A DNA stretch of 16,969 bases from JAJVID01 sp035275345 (GTDB lineage Bacteria > Acidobacteriota > Blastocatellia > RBC074): the NCBI GenBank assembly GCA_035275345.1, contig DATEMY010000292.1, forward strand, positions 1 through 16,969, written 5' to 3'. A model generated the notes under the pieces. The model was not told the origin of the DNA and made no database searches. It saw only the letters and a program-made list of their open reading frames with translations. Below, in pieces: positions 6,224 to 13,282 of this stretch (within the stretch, counting starts at the first letter, position 1; every line of letters starts with the position of its first letter). The position numbers and the translations under genes are program-made.

Positions 6224-7057
6224 ATGGAAAACGTCACGAACAAATCGACGCTGAATAACGTCAAAGACTCGTTTGCCGAGACTGTGCGCGTTTACGGCTC
6301 ACTCGGCGCCCTGGCGCGATCGAACCTGGTCATTGTATGGGTAGGATTGTTGCTGCTGGTCTGGTTCTTCAATCCTATCAAGGCGCTCCCTTATCCCGGC
6401 GAAGTGTTGCAGGCTTTTCGACGGATGTGGAGCGTCGAGGGCAGCCAGGGATTGCTCTACAACGTTTATGTCACGCTCAAGCTCAATATCGTCGGACTGG
6501 GATACGCCAGCGTTATTTCGCTCGCAATCGCCTATCTGAGCGTGATCCCGCTCTTCCAGCCAGTCAATAAGATGGTACAGTGGCTGCGTTACATTCCAAT
6601 CGTCGGGTTCAACCTGGTCTTTCTGACGCTCTTCACCATCGGCTGGCCGATGAAAGTGGCGATGCTCACCACCGGGATGTCGTTCTTTCTGGTGACGAGC
6701 ATGACCGGAGTGATCGCGTCCATCCCGCGAATGAAGTACGAGCTGGCGAAAGTTCTGGGCTATAACGACTGGCAGGTTTTTTACAGCGTGATCGTCCGCC
6801 CCACGCTGCCCGCGATGATCGACATGATCGCGCAGAACGCGGCGATCGGTTGGGTGATGATTACGGCCATCGAGACTTACAACCGGACGGAAGGCGGCAT
6901 CGGAAGCCAGATTTACGCTTACTCTTCGACCAATAACCTGGCCGAGGTCTACGCTTACCTGCTGATCATCGGCGTAATTGCGGTTCTGGAAGATTGGGTC
7001 TTTATCTTGATCAAACGGTTGTTGTTTCCTTACAGTCTGATTGCTGAACGGGCCTAA
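6224..7057 (+). CDS. ABC transporter permease, NitT/TauT (SsuC-like) family
   Basis: The 277-residue membrane protein has the size and hydrophobic profile of nitrate/taurine/sulfonate permeases, with about six membrane segments beginning at residues 36-54. The EAA-type coupling loop is visible as YELAKVLGYNDWQVFYSVIVRPTLP, with G preceding the coupling helix as in this family, although the canonical E-A-A is E-L-A. The early motif ALPYPGEVLQAF is a common family opening (LPSP..V). It would form the channel for the ligand captured by the OmpA-fused binding protein. The ribosome site is weak (GGCTGAAG just before the ATG), and the gene starts 21 bases after the repeat block. The ATPase gene begins 20 bases after its stop. 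Confidence 0.88.
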   Translation: MENVTNKSTLNNVKDSFAETVRVYGSLGALARSNLVIVWVGLLLLVWFFNPIKALPYPGEVLQAFRRMWSVEGSQGLLYNVYVTLKLNIVGLGYASVISLAIAYLSVIPLFQPVNKMVQWLRYIPIVGFNLVFLTLFTIGWPMKVAMLTTGMSFFLVTSMTGVIASIPRMKYELAKVLGYNDWQVFYSVIVRPTLPAMIDMIAQNAAIGWVMITAIETYNRTEGGIGSQIYAYSSTNNLAEVYAYLLIIGVIAVLEDWVFILIKRLLFPYSLIAERA

Positions 7058-7077
7058 ATCTGAAGGAGAATCGAAGG

Positions 7078-7953
7078 ATGGACGATCAATCGAAATGCCT
7101 GCCCGGCCCGCTCCCAGATCAACCGGCGAGGCTGCAGACTCTGCTGAACGTCGAGAACGTCAGCAAAGAGTTTCGAATGAACGACGGCGAGATCTTCCCG
7201 GCGCTGCGCGGCTTCTCGCTCAGCATTCGCAACATCGAGCATAAACCACAGATCGTCAGTTTGCTCGGACCATCAGGCTCGGGCAAAACAACGGCTCTGC
7301 GAATCATCGCCGCACTGGATCGCCCGTCCTCCGGGCAGGTTCAGATCACCGACGGCGACGCGGATAAACTGCGACCCGTCCGCATCGGCGATGTCGGCGT
7401 GGTCTTTCAGCGCTACCCGTTGTTTGAAGACATGAAAGTGATTGACAATCTGATCAAACCGGCGGTGAGTTCCGGCATTCCGGCGAAGGAGGCGAAGGAG
7501 AAGGCCTTACGCTTTCTGGATGAATGCGATCTCGTCAAACAGGGACTGTCATGGCCGCTGCAGCTTTCGGGAGGCCAGCGCCAGCGGGTGGCGATCCTGC
7601 AACAATTGATGCAAAACCGGCATTTCATCATCCTCGACGAGCCTTTTTCAGGTCTGGACCCGGTCAACATTATCAACGTCATCAACCTGATCAATCGGAT
7701 CGCGCATCAGCATACGCTCAACACTTTTATCATCATCACGCACGACGTCACTTCGGCGCTGATCATCTCGGATAGCGTCTATTTGCTGGGGCGCGAGCGC
7801 GATGAGAAAGGCGAGCCGATCCCCGGTTCGAGGGTCATGAAACAGTACGATCTGATCTCCGAAGGTCTGGCGTATCGGCCGGACATCGAAGACCTTCCGC
7901 GCTTCGCGGAATTGCGAAAAGAGATTAGACTCACCGAGTTTCCCAGGCTATAG
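7078..7953 (+). CDS. ABC transporter ATP-binding protein, NitT/TauT type
   Basis: The 291-residue protein is the partner ATPase of the preceding permease. Walker A is GPSGSGKTT (64-72), the Q-loop is VVFQRYPLF (Q111), the signature is LSGGQRQRVAI (from 163), Walker B is FIILDEPFSGLDP (D187, E188) and the H-loop is H222 (ITHDVTSAL). All catalytic motifs are intact. In most importers a run such as LARAL follows the signature; here it is ILQQLM, a small departure. The C-terminal 60 residues (from about GRERDEKGEP) extend beyond the minimal domain and end with an acidic/basic tail. AAGGAG (7063-7068) lies 9 bases before the ATG, giving stronger translation signals than the permease. Confidence 0.93.
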   Translation: MDDQSKCLPGPLPDQPARLQTLLNVENVSKEFRMNDGEIFPALRGFSLSIRNIEHKPQIVSLLGPSGSGKTTALRIIAALDRPSSGQVQITDGDADKLRPVRIGDVGVVFQRYPLFEDMKVIDNLIKPAVSSGIPAKEAKEKALRFLDECDLVKQGLSWPLQLSGGQRQRVAILQQLMQNRHFIILDEPFSGLDPVNIINVINLINRIAHQHTLNTFIIITHDVTSALIISDSVYLLGRERDEKGEPIPGSRVMKQYDLISEGLAYRPDIEDLPRFAELRKEIRLTEFPRL

Positions 7954-8009
7954 CCCGTTGGCGTTTGGGATTTAATCCGGCGTAGTTTTTAAGGCAAAGT
8001 TTTCCCTTT

Positions 8010-8897
8010 ATGGCTGACGAAGAGATCAATTACACAAAAGAGGTTCTGGCGAGCACTCCCAATATGACTTTCATCGGGGTAATGGCTTTTCTGATGCTCG
8101 CCATCAATTTCTGGGGGTTCCTGCCATTGCTTCTGGCCGGCCAGATCGGCGCGCTGTTCGTCGCGCAGCACCCGCGCGTCCAACGCATCATCCGCGCGCG
8201 TAAGAACAAAGATCGACGGATTGAGGTCCAGGAGGCCGAAACCGTCATCATCAATTCCCTGCCCGGCAATTACCAGTCCGACTATCATTCGCTGCGGCGG
8301 TTGTGTGACGAGATCGAGCGGCGGTCGAATGACCTTGGAGACGCGAGCGCAACGGGGCTGCTTTCAGGCGTCATCGAAAAACTCTCGGTGTTCCGCTACG
8401 ATTACGCGCGGATGCTGAGGGCGCATTTCCTGCTCTCGACGCGCAACTACCAAAACATCGAGATGGGATTGACTGGAGAAATATCGCGCGTCGAAAAAGC
8501 CGCAGCCAAAGAGCCATCTCCTCAGGTGCGCCACGCGCTGGAACAAAACCTGAATGTGCTCAAACAGCGTCTGATGCGCATCCGCAAACTCGATGAGCTG
8601 GTGCGTCTGCTCGAAGCGCGGTTGCAGGTCATCAGGAACTCGCTCGGACTGGTCCAGGACGAGGTCTACACCTTCACCGACGTCGCCGGGATTTCCGGTC
8701 TGGTCGATAACCTGTTGACAAACCTGCGCGTGAGCGAAGAGTTCCGCACAGCTTACGAAGACGTGCTGAGCGCCGAAGCGGGCATCGGCGGCGTTGATAA
8801 TTTGCTGGAAGGCCGCGCCGGCATGGCGGAAGTTGAAATGCCGGGATCGGAGACGCAGCCCCAGCGACAACGCGGGCGGATGCAGCGTACCAAATGA
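8010..8897 (+). CDS. Membrane-attached coiled-coil protein of unknown function
   Basis: I do not recognise the family. The 295-residue product has a hydrophobic stretch at about residues 19-53 that could be one long or two short membrane segments broken at FWGFLP. A basic patch follows (RIIRARKNKDRR, about 59-70). The rest, to about residue 235, is strongly helical and heptad-like, with many Leu, Arg and Glu (for example LKQRLMRIRKLDELVRLLEARL). The tail is rich in Gln and Arg. By the positive-inside rule the coiled coil probably faces the cytoplasm, where it could touch the ABC ATPase. It starts 56 bases after the ATPase stop, with no clear ribosome site. An accessory or scaffold role in the ABC system is inferred from position only. 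Confidence 0.75.
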   Translation: MADEEINYTKEVLASTPNMTFIGVMAFLMLAINFWGFLPLLLAGQIGALFVAQHPRVQRIIRARKNKDRRIEVQEAETVIINSLPGNYQSDYHSLRRLCDEIERRSNDLGDASATGLLSGVIEKLSVFRYDYARMLRAHFLLSTRNYQNIEMGLTGEISRVEKAAAKEPSPQVRHALEQNLNVLKQRLMRIRKLDELVRLLEARLQVIRNSLGLVQDEVYTFTDVAGISGLVDNLLTNLRVSEEFRTAYEDVLSAEAGIGGVDNLLEGRAGMAEVEMPGSETQPQRQRGRMQRTK

Positions 8898-8996
8898 CGC
8901 TCGTATAAATTAGACAATGTCACAGCAGTGAGATAGAAAGGCGCTGTTCATTTCCATGGGGAGTCGTTTAGGTCGCGAGCGACGCCCTGAAACAAT

Positions 8997-9080
8997 GAAA
9001 ATCAACCACGAAGAAACGAAGAACACGAAGATTCGTTCTTTTCTTTCTTCGTGTTCTTCGTTTCTTCGTGGTTGATTTTC
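8997..9080. repeat. Perfect 34-bp inverted repeat built of ACGAAG units
   Basis: Positions 8997-9030 and 9047-9080 are exact reverse complements (34 of 34), and the next pair inward (9031, 9046) also matches, leaving a 14-base loop. The arms contain repeated CACGAAG/AACGAAG units of 7-9 bases. The block ends 2 bases before the AGGAG (9083-9087) of the next gene, so its transcript would place a very stable hairpin directly before that ribosome site. It lacks a T run after the stem. Confidence 0.95.
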
Positions 9081-9096
9081 CGAGGAGCCAGATCAA

Positions 9097-9900
9097 ATGC
9101 CAAATCAACCCAGAAGCACTGAAGACATCCTGCGCGAAATGGAGGAGATGGCGCAGGGGTCGGGATCGGATAGCCCCGCCCCCTCAGGCAAATCGAGCGG
9201 GGGCGGTTTGAAATCATTTCTCGATTTTTTCGTCAAGGTCGTCCCCGAAGAAACCGAAGAAGCGCCGAAAGCAGCCGCCCCAAAGTCGAAATCCGCCGCG
9301 ACTCCTCCAACTCCCGCGCCCGGCCCCGCATCCGCCGCGCCGCCGCGCAGCAGCGCGCGTGTGGGTGATCTGGTGGCCGGTGAGCCTGCGCCGAAATTCG
9401 CTCCTCCTAAAACCGACGCCGATCTATCGACGAAGCCGTTTGATGAAATCTATAAAGAAGCCGGAGTCACCGGTTCGCCGTGCAGCGTCGACGAGTTGGC
9501 GACGTTGATGGAGAACCCGGCGGTCGCCAACCAACCGCTGAGCGTGAAAATCATCGCCGTCAATCTGGCGCTTTCGGCAAAGGGCATCGGCCACGACGCT
9601 CCCATCGCGGACGCCGTTCGACGCGACCGCGCGCTGGACGCTTTTCAGGCGATGCTCAACGATCGCGCCCACGCCGCCGAGCAGCGCAACCTGGCCAGAA
9701 TTCAGCAATTGACCCAGGAAACTGAAGAATATCTGAAACGCAAGCAGGCCGAGATGGACGCCCTGCGATCTGAAATCGCCGAGGCAAAACGCCAGTCGCT
9801 GGATTTTTCCGTGCGCCGCGAAGCCGAAGAAAAACGCCTGGCGAACCTCATCGCTCCTTTCCTCGAAGGTAAACCCAATCCGGTAACGATCAGTAATTGA
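9097..9900 (+). CDS. Soluble Pro/Ala-linker and coiled-coil protein of unknown function
   Basis: I do not recognise the family. The 267-residue product has no signal peptide. It begins with a short acidic helix (TEDILREMEEMAQ), then a Gly/Ser stretch and an amphipathic segment (LKSFLDFFVKVV, 38-49). A Pro/Ala/Lys-rich linker covers about 50-105. A compact helical part (about 110-185) includes the only Cys, C129. The end, about 185-247, is a coiled coil rich in Glu, Gln, Arg and Lys. AGGAG (9083-9087) lies 9 bases before the ATG, directly after the 34-bp inverted repeat. The shared coiled-coil character with the upstream membrane protein suggests that the two interact, but this is inference. 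The rhodanese gene follows 47 bases downstream. Confidence 0.75.
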   Translation: MPNQPRSTEDILREMEEMAQGSGSDSPAPSGKSSGGGLKSFLDFFVKVVPEETEEAPKAAAPKSKSAATPPTPAPGPASAAPPRSSARVGDLVAGEPAPKFAPPKTDADLSTKPFDEIYKEAGVTGSPCSVDELATLMENPAVANQPLSVKIIAVNLALSAKGIGHDAPIADAVRRDRALDAFQAMLNDRAHAAEQRNLARIQQLTQETEEYLKRKQAEMDALRSEIAEAKRQSLDFSVRREAEEKRLANLIAPFLEGKPNPVTISN

Positions 9901-9947
9901 TCAGGCGCCAAGTCCTTACAATCAAGAAGCCTGAGAAGGGATGAACC

Positions 9948-10910
9948 ATGAAAAAACTCGTTCAGATTAGTGGTCTGATCGCCTTGTCCACAATCTGTTG
10001 GATCCCACCGCATTCGTCTGCGATCCAATCACCTGCAATCGGGGGCTCGTCGGAACAGGGCGCCGGACTGAAAGTCCGCTCCGAAATGCTGGTCTCGACC
10101 GACTGGCTGGCGAAACACATCAAGGACCAGAACGTCTTTGTGATTCACGTCGCAGCCGAGCGTAAACATTTCGACGACGGCCATATCCCCGGCGCTCGCT
10201 TTCTTTCGTCGAAAGAGATTCTGACCGCGCGCAACGGCGTCGCGAATGAATTGCCCGACGTGGCCGACCTGCAGAAAGTCTTCGAACAACTCGGCGTCGG
10301 CGATACGGGACGGATCGTGATCTACGGCGAAAACTCGCCGCTGCTGGCGGCGCGCGTCTACTTTACGCTCGATTATTTGGGCCACGGCGACCGCGCCGCG
10401 TTGCTCGACGGCGGGATCGAAAAATGGAAGGCCGAGAAGTTATTGGTCGAGACGCAGCCGGTCAACCCGGTATCGGCAAAATTCACCCCGCGACCCCGCC
10501 CTCAAGTCGTCGCCAGTCTGGACTTGGTGCGCGAGCTGTCCTCGGAGGCCGTAAAGGCCGCCGGCGGCGTGGCCATTATTGACGCGCGGCCCGAAGAGCA
10601 ATACGCCGGCAATCAAAACCCTCGCAGCGGCCACATTCCCGGCGCGGCCAACATCTACTGGGTGGCTCACGTCCTGAACCGAGAGAACCCGACGATGAAA
10701 CCGCCGTCGGAATTGAGCAAGATATACGAAGCCGCCGGACTCAAAGCGGGCCAAAAGGCTGTCACTTATTGCAATACCGGCATGCAGGCGTCACACGCCT
10801 ACTTCACGCTCAAATATCTGGGCTATGACGTGATGATGTACGATGGGTCTTTCAGCGAATGGAGTTCGGCCGAAGGCGCTCAGGTTGTTAAGGGCAAGGA
10901 GAGGAAGTGA
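9948..10910 (+). CDS. Exported two-domain rhodanese (sulfurtransferase)
   Basis: The 320-residue product starts with a signal peptide (MKKLVQISGLIALSTICW, cleavage near residue 25) and carries two tandem rhodanese domains (about 45-160 and 180-315), each with an HIPGA motif. The second has the active-site cysteine C275 in the loop YCNTGMQAS. In the first, the same place reads YGENSPLLA with G127, so it is catalytically dead, as in classical thiosulfate and mercaptopyruvate sulfurtransferases. It would transfer sulfane sulfur in the periplasm; whether the donor is thiosulfate or mercaptopyruvate cannot be told, as the loop CNTGMQ differs from the usual CRKGVT and CGSGVT. AAGGGA lies a few bases before the ATG. 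TACAAT at 9917-9922 may be a -10 box, but no -35 lies at normal spacing. Confidence 0.9.
   Translation: MKKLVQISGLIALSTICWIPPHSSAIQSPAIGGSSEQGAGLKVRSEMLVSTDWLAKHIKDQNVFVIHVAAERKHFDDGHIPGARFLSSKEILTARNGVANELPDVADLQKVFEQLGVGDTGRIVIYGENSPLLAARVYFTLDYLGHGDRAALLDGGIEKWKAEKLLVETQPVNPVSAKFTPRPRPQVVASLDLVRELSSEAVKAAGGVAIIDARPEEQYAGNQNPRSGHIPGAANIYWVAHVLNRENPTMKPPSELSKIYEAAGLKAGQKAVTYCNTGMQASHAYFTLKYLGYDVMMYDGSFSEWSSAEGAQVVKGKERK
10896..10901 (+). promoter_or_regulatory. Ribosome binding site for the GTG start at 10907
   Basis: AAGGAG lies 5 bases before GTG 10907, inside the end of the rhodanese gene. It supports a GTG start that overlaps the rhodanese stop by 3 bases (GTGA). Confidence 0.7.
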
Positions 10911-11563
10911 ACGACGCATCTTCTGACAATGAAAAACCTCTTGAGCAGGTTAATTCGCGCCAGGCGCTCGCCCAGTTGCTGAACGACATGATCGGCTTCC
11001 CTGAACGCCGATCGGAGATAGCCCAGACCATCGAGCAAACTTTCGGTCAATGTAAGGCTGTGTTGACGCTCGATATGAGCGGCTTTTCCCGAACCACGCA
11101 GCAGCACGGGATAATCTCCTTCCTGCTGATGATCCATCAAATGCAGTTGATTTGCCGTCCCTGTATTGAGCAACACGAAGGCGTGGTGATCAAGACGGAC
11201 GCGGACAACCTGTTCTGCCTGTTCGATACGGTCGCCGACGCGGTGAAGGCCAGCCGGGAGATCATCACTCGCCTCAACGCCGTGAATACGGTTCTTCCGG
11301 CGGACCGGCAACTCTACGTCGCTTTCGGCATAGGCTATGGAAAAATCCTGAATATCGGAGATGAAGATATCTTCGGCGACGAGATGAACCTGGCCTGCAA
11401 ACTGGGCGAAGATATTGCGGAGAAGGGCGAGATATTGTTGACCCCCGCCGCAAATGCCGAGTTAGCCAAACTCGCCATGCTTGATGGATCAGGCATCCCC
11501 GTGCGTGAGGGTTCGATCAGCATCTCGGGGATACATCTCAATTATTACTATGTCGAAAGATAG
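10907..11563 (+). CDS. Class III adenylate/guanylate cyclase-like protein
   Basis: The 218-residue product is essentially one class III cyclase homology domain. D56 (TLDMSGFS) and D100 (IKTDADNLFCLF) match the two metal-binding aspartates. K96 and D154 (EDIFGDEMNLA) sit where adenine-selecting residues are often found, and N161 matches the transition-state Asn. The partner Arg of the usual NLAAR motif is Lys (K165), which may weaken or abolish catalysis. No membrane or sensor domain is attached, so it is probably cytoplasmic. It begins with GTG overlapping the rhodanese stop and ends 14 bases inside the next gene, so it should be translated together with both neighbours. Cyclic AMP production is possible but not assured. 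Confidence 0.85.
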   Translation: MNDASSDNEKPLEQVNSRQALAQLLNDMIGFPERRSEIAQTIEQTFGQCKAVLTLDMSGFSRTTQQHGIISFLLMIHQMQLICRPCIEQHEGVVIKTDADNLFCLFDTVADAVKASREIITRLNAVNTVLPADRQLYVAFGIGYGKILNIGDEDIFGDEMNLACKLGEDIAEKGEILLTPAANAELAKLAMLDGSGIPVREGSISISGIHLNYYYVER

Positions 11564-13280
11564 AACCCGAGTCGTCATGACGGTCGCCGGCGCGCTTTTG
11601 GCCTGTTCGCAGGCTCTCGCCCAGGCGGCTGATTACGACCGTCGGCCGCGCACGGCGTCGGTCAGCGGTCGTGTGACGATTGAAGGGAAACCCGCGGCAA
11701 ACGTGACGGTGGCGGTGACGGAACCTCAATCCGGAATAATGGAGGCCAGGATTTTCACGCTCGGAGGGCGGGATTTCGTGGATCATCGTTTTTACAAGGC
11801 CACGACCGATGCGGAAGGAAAGTACCAGGTCAACGGATTGCCGGCTGGAACATACATTATCTCTCCCAAGGCGCCGGCATACGCGCCGGAAAGCAAATCA
11901 CTCGGATTGAAAGCCTCAGACAAGATCACCCTCGATGAAGGAGAGGCGCGGGAAAAAGTTGATTTCGCGTTGGCGCGAGGCGGCGTAATCACCGGGCGCG
12001 TTACGGATGAAGATGGGCGGCCTCAAGTCGGCAGAGACGTCAGGCTCGTGGAATTGATCGGCCAGGATGAGTTGCGTGAATTGTCGGATATGCGCGAGAG
12101 GTCGTTAGAGACTGACGACCGCGGGGTCTATCGGATTTTTGGGCTTCAGAAAGGACGCTACATCGTCAAGGCCGGCGGAGAGGATGACATTCTAATTGGC
12201 GCGATCAAGGGTAAGCGCACTCAGGTAACCTACCATCCAGACACTGTTAAACAAGAGGATGCGAAGGTGATCGAGGTTACGGAAGGAAGGGAGGTTACTG
12301 GCGTCGACATCAGGCTGCGAAATCCGGTTGAATCCTTCACGGTCTCAGGCCAGGTCATCAATTCCGAAACCGGAAAACCGCTTGCGCAGGCGATAGTCGG
12401 CTGTTTCCCTGTCGAAAATCAGGAGCAGGATTCAGGTAATTGGGTGGCCGATACGATCACAGACTCCGAAGGAAATTTCATTGCGGCAGGGTTGAAACCG
12501 GGCAAGTACAAGGCGATGTACCACCCGCCGCAGGGAGGCGGCGAATACTACGGCGAAGGCAAATACTTCGAGGTGAGCGACAGCCCCGTAAGTGGAGTGC
12601 GGATTCTGGTCAGGCGCGGCGCAGTAATTAGTGGCGTGGTAATTGTTGAAGAAGGCAGGGACGCAACGACGAACATCAAACTGTCTGAATCGTCCGTGAA
12701 CGCGTCGGTGTATAAAGATTATTTCGTCGGAGACATTCGCCACGGTTCGATGCTCGGATGGCTCCATTCGAAGATCGGCAATGACGGCGGCTTTCGGATG
12801 ATCGGAGTTCCGGCCGGGAAAGCGACGATCAGGCTCTCTACTCCGTCCACTTTCTTTCACCACCTGCGGGTCGAGCGGGATGGGGTTGACGTAAAGGATG
12901 GATTTGAGGTCAGGCCGGGAGAGGAGATCAATAGCGTCCGCGTGATCGTCGGTCAGGGGAGCGGGGCCATCCGTGGTTCGCTGAAGATCGTGGGCGGAGT
13001 TCTTCCGGAAGGCGTCAGCCTGTCTGTGAATGCGAACCTGGGACCGCCGAATTATATTGGCGGATCTGGCGAGGTCGATGATAAAGGACGCTTTGTGATC
13101 CGAGGCTTGCTGACCGGTGAATATAGCCTGAATATATCCTTGGTAATGAAATACCGTCCTCCTTCCGGTCAACATCCCAACCTGCCCCAGTTGCCCGAAC
13201 AGCGCGTCAGAGTGACAAACGGCGCGGAGACGCAGGTTTCTCTGACATTTGATCTGAGCCGTAAGGAACAGGAGAAATAG
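11550..13280 (+). CDS. Secreted protein with five carboxypeptidase-regulatory-like beta-sandwich repeats (first paralogue)
   Basis: The 576-residue product has a signal peptide (MSKDRTRVVMTVAGALLACS, cleavage likely after AQA near 26) followed by five CarboxypepD_reg/Cna-B-like modules (about 36-107, 145-210, 264-326, 357-432, 473-532). Each module opens with a V.G.V-type strand and closes with a D.(E/G/R)G.(Y/F)...GL..G.Y motif. A TYHPDT segment before module 3 recurs as TYYPSS in the next gene. No LPXTG, membrane or secretion-system tail is seen, so it is probably periplasmic or surface-released. Acidobacteria encode many such proteins of uncertain role. I prefer the ATG at 11550, inside the end of the cyclase gene, because it gives a proper signal peptide; there is no clear ribosome site, so translational coupling is likely. 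ATG 11577 is an alternative. Confidence 0.85.
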   Translation: MSKDRTRVVMTVAGALLACSQALAQAADYDRRPRTASVSGRVTIEGKPAANVTVAVTEPQSGIMEARIFTLGGRDFVDHRFYKATTDAEGKYQVNGLPAGTYIISPKAPAYAPESKSLGLKASDKITLDEGEAREKVDFALARGGVITGRVTDEDGRPQVGRDVRLVELIGQDELRELSDMRERSLETDDRGVYRIFGLQKGRYIVKAGGEDDILIGAIKGKRTQVTYHPDTVKQEDAKVIEVTEGREVTGVDIRLRNPVESFTVSGQVINSETGKPLAQAIVGCFPVENQEQDSGNWVADTITDSEGNFIAAGLKPGKYKAMYHPPQGGGEYYGEGKYFEVSDSPVSGVRILVRRGAVISGVVIVEEGRDATTNIKLSESSVNASVYKDYFVGDIRHGSMLGWLHSKIGNDGGFRMIGVPAGKATIRLSTPSTFFHHLRVERDGVDVKDGFEVRPGEEINSVRVIVGQGSGAIRGSLKIVGGVLPEGVSLSVNANLGPPNYIGGSGEVDDKGRFVIRGLLTGEYSLNISLVMKYRPPSGQHPNLPQLPEQRVRVTNGAETQVSLTFDLSRKEQEK

Positions 13281-13282
13281 TG

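Noticed and set aside
8010..8897. TelA-type toxic-anion-resistance protein
   Set aside because: The coiled-coil character is similar in style, but I see no TelA motif and the membrane segment is at the N-terminus; similarity is too vague to name it.
9897..9922. Promoter for the rhodanese gene (TTGATC and TACAAT)
   Set aside because: The two boxes are only 14 bases apart, too short for a normal sigma-70-type promoter; noted only within the gene entry.
12432..13175. Minus-strand frame of 247 codons
   Set aside because: Antisense to the first beta-sandwich gene; no family resemblance or ribosome site.
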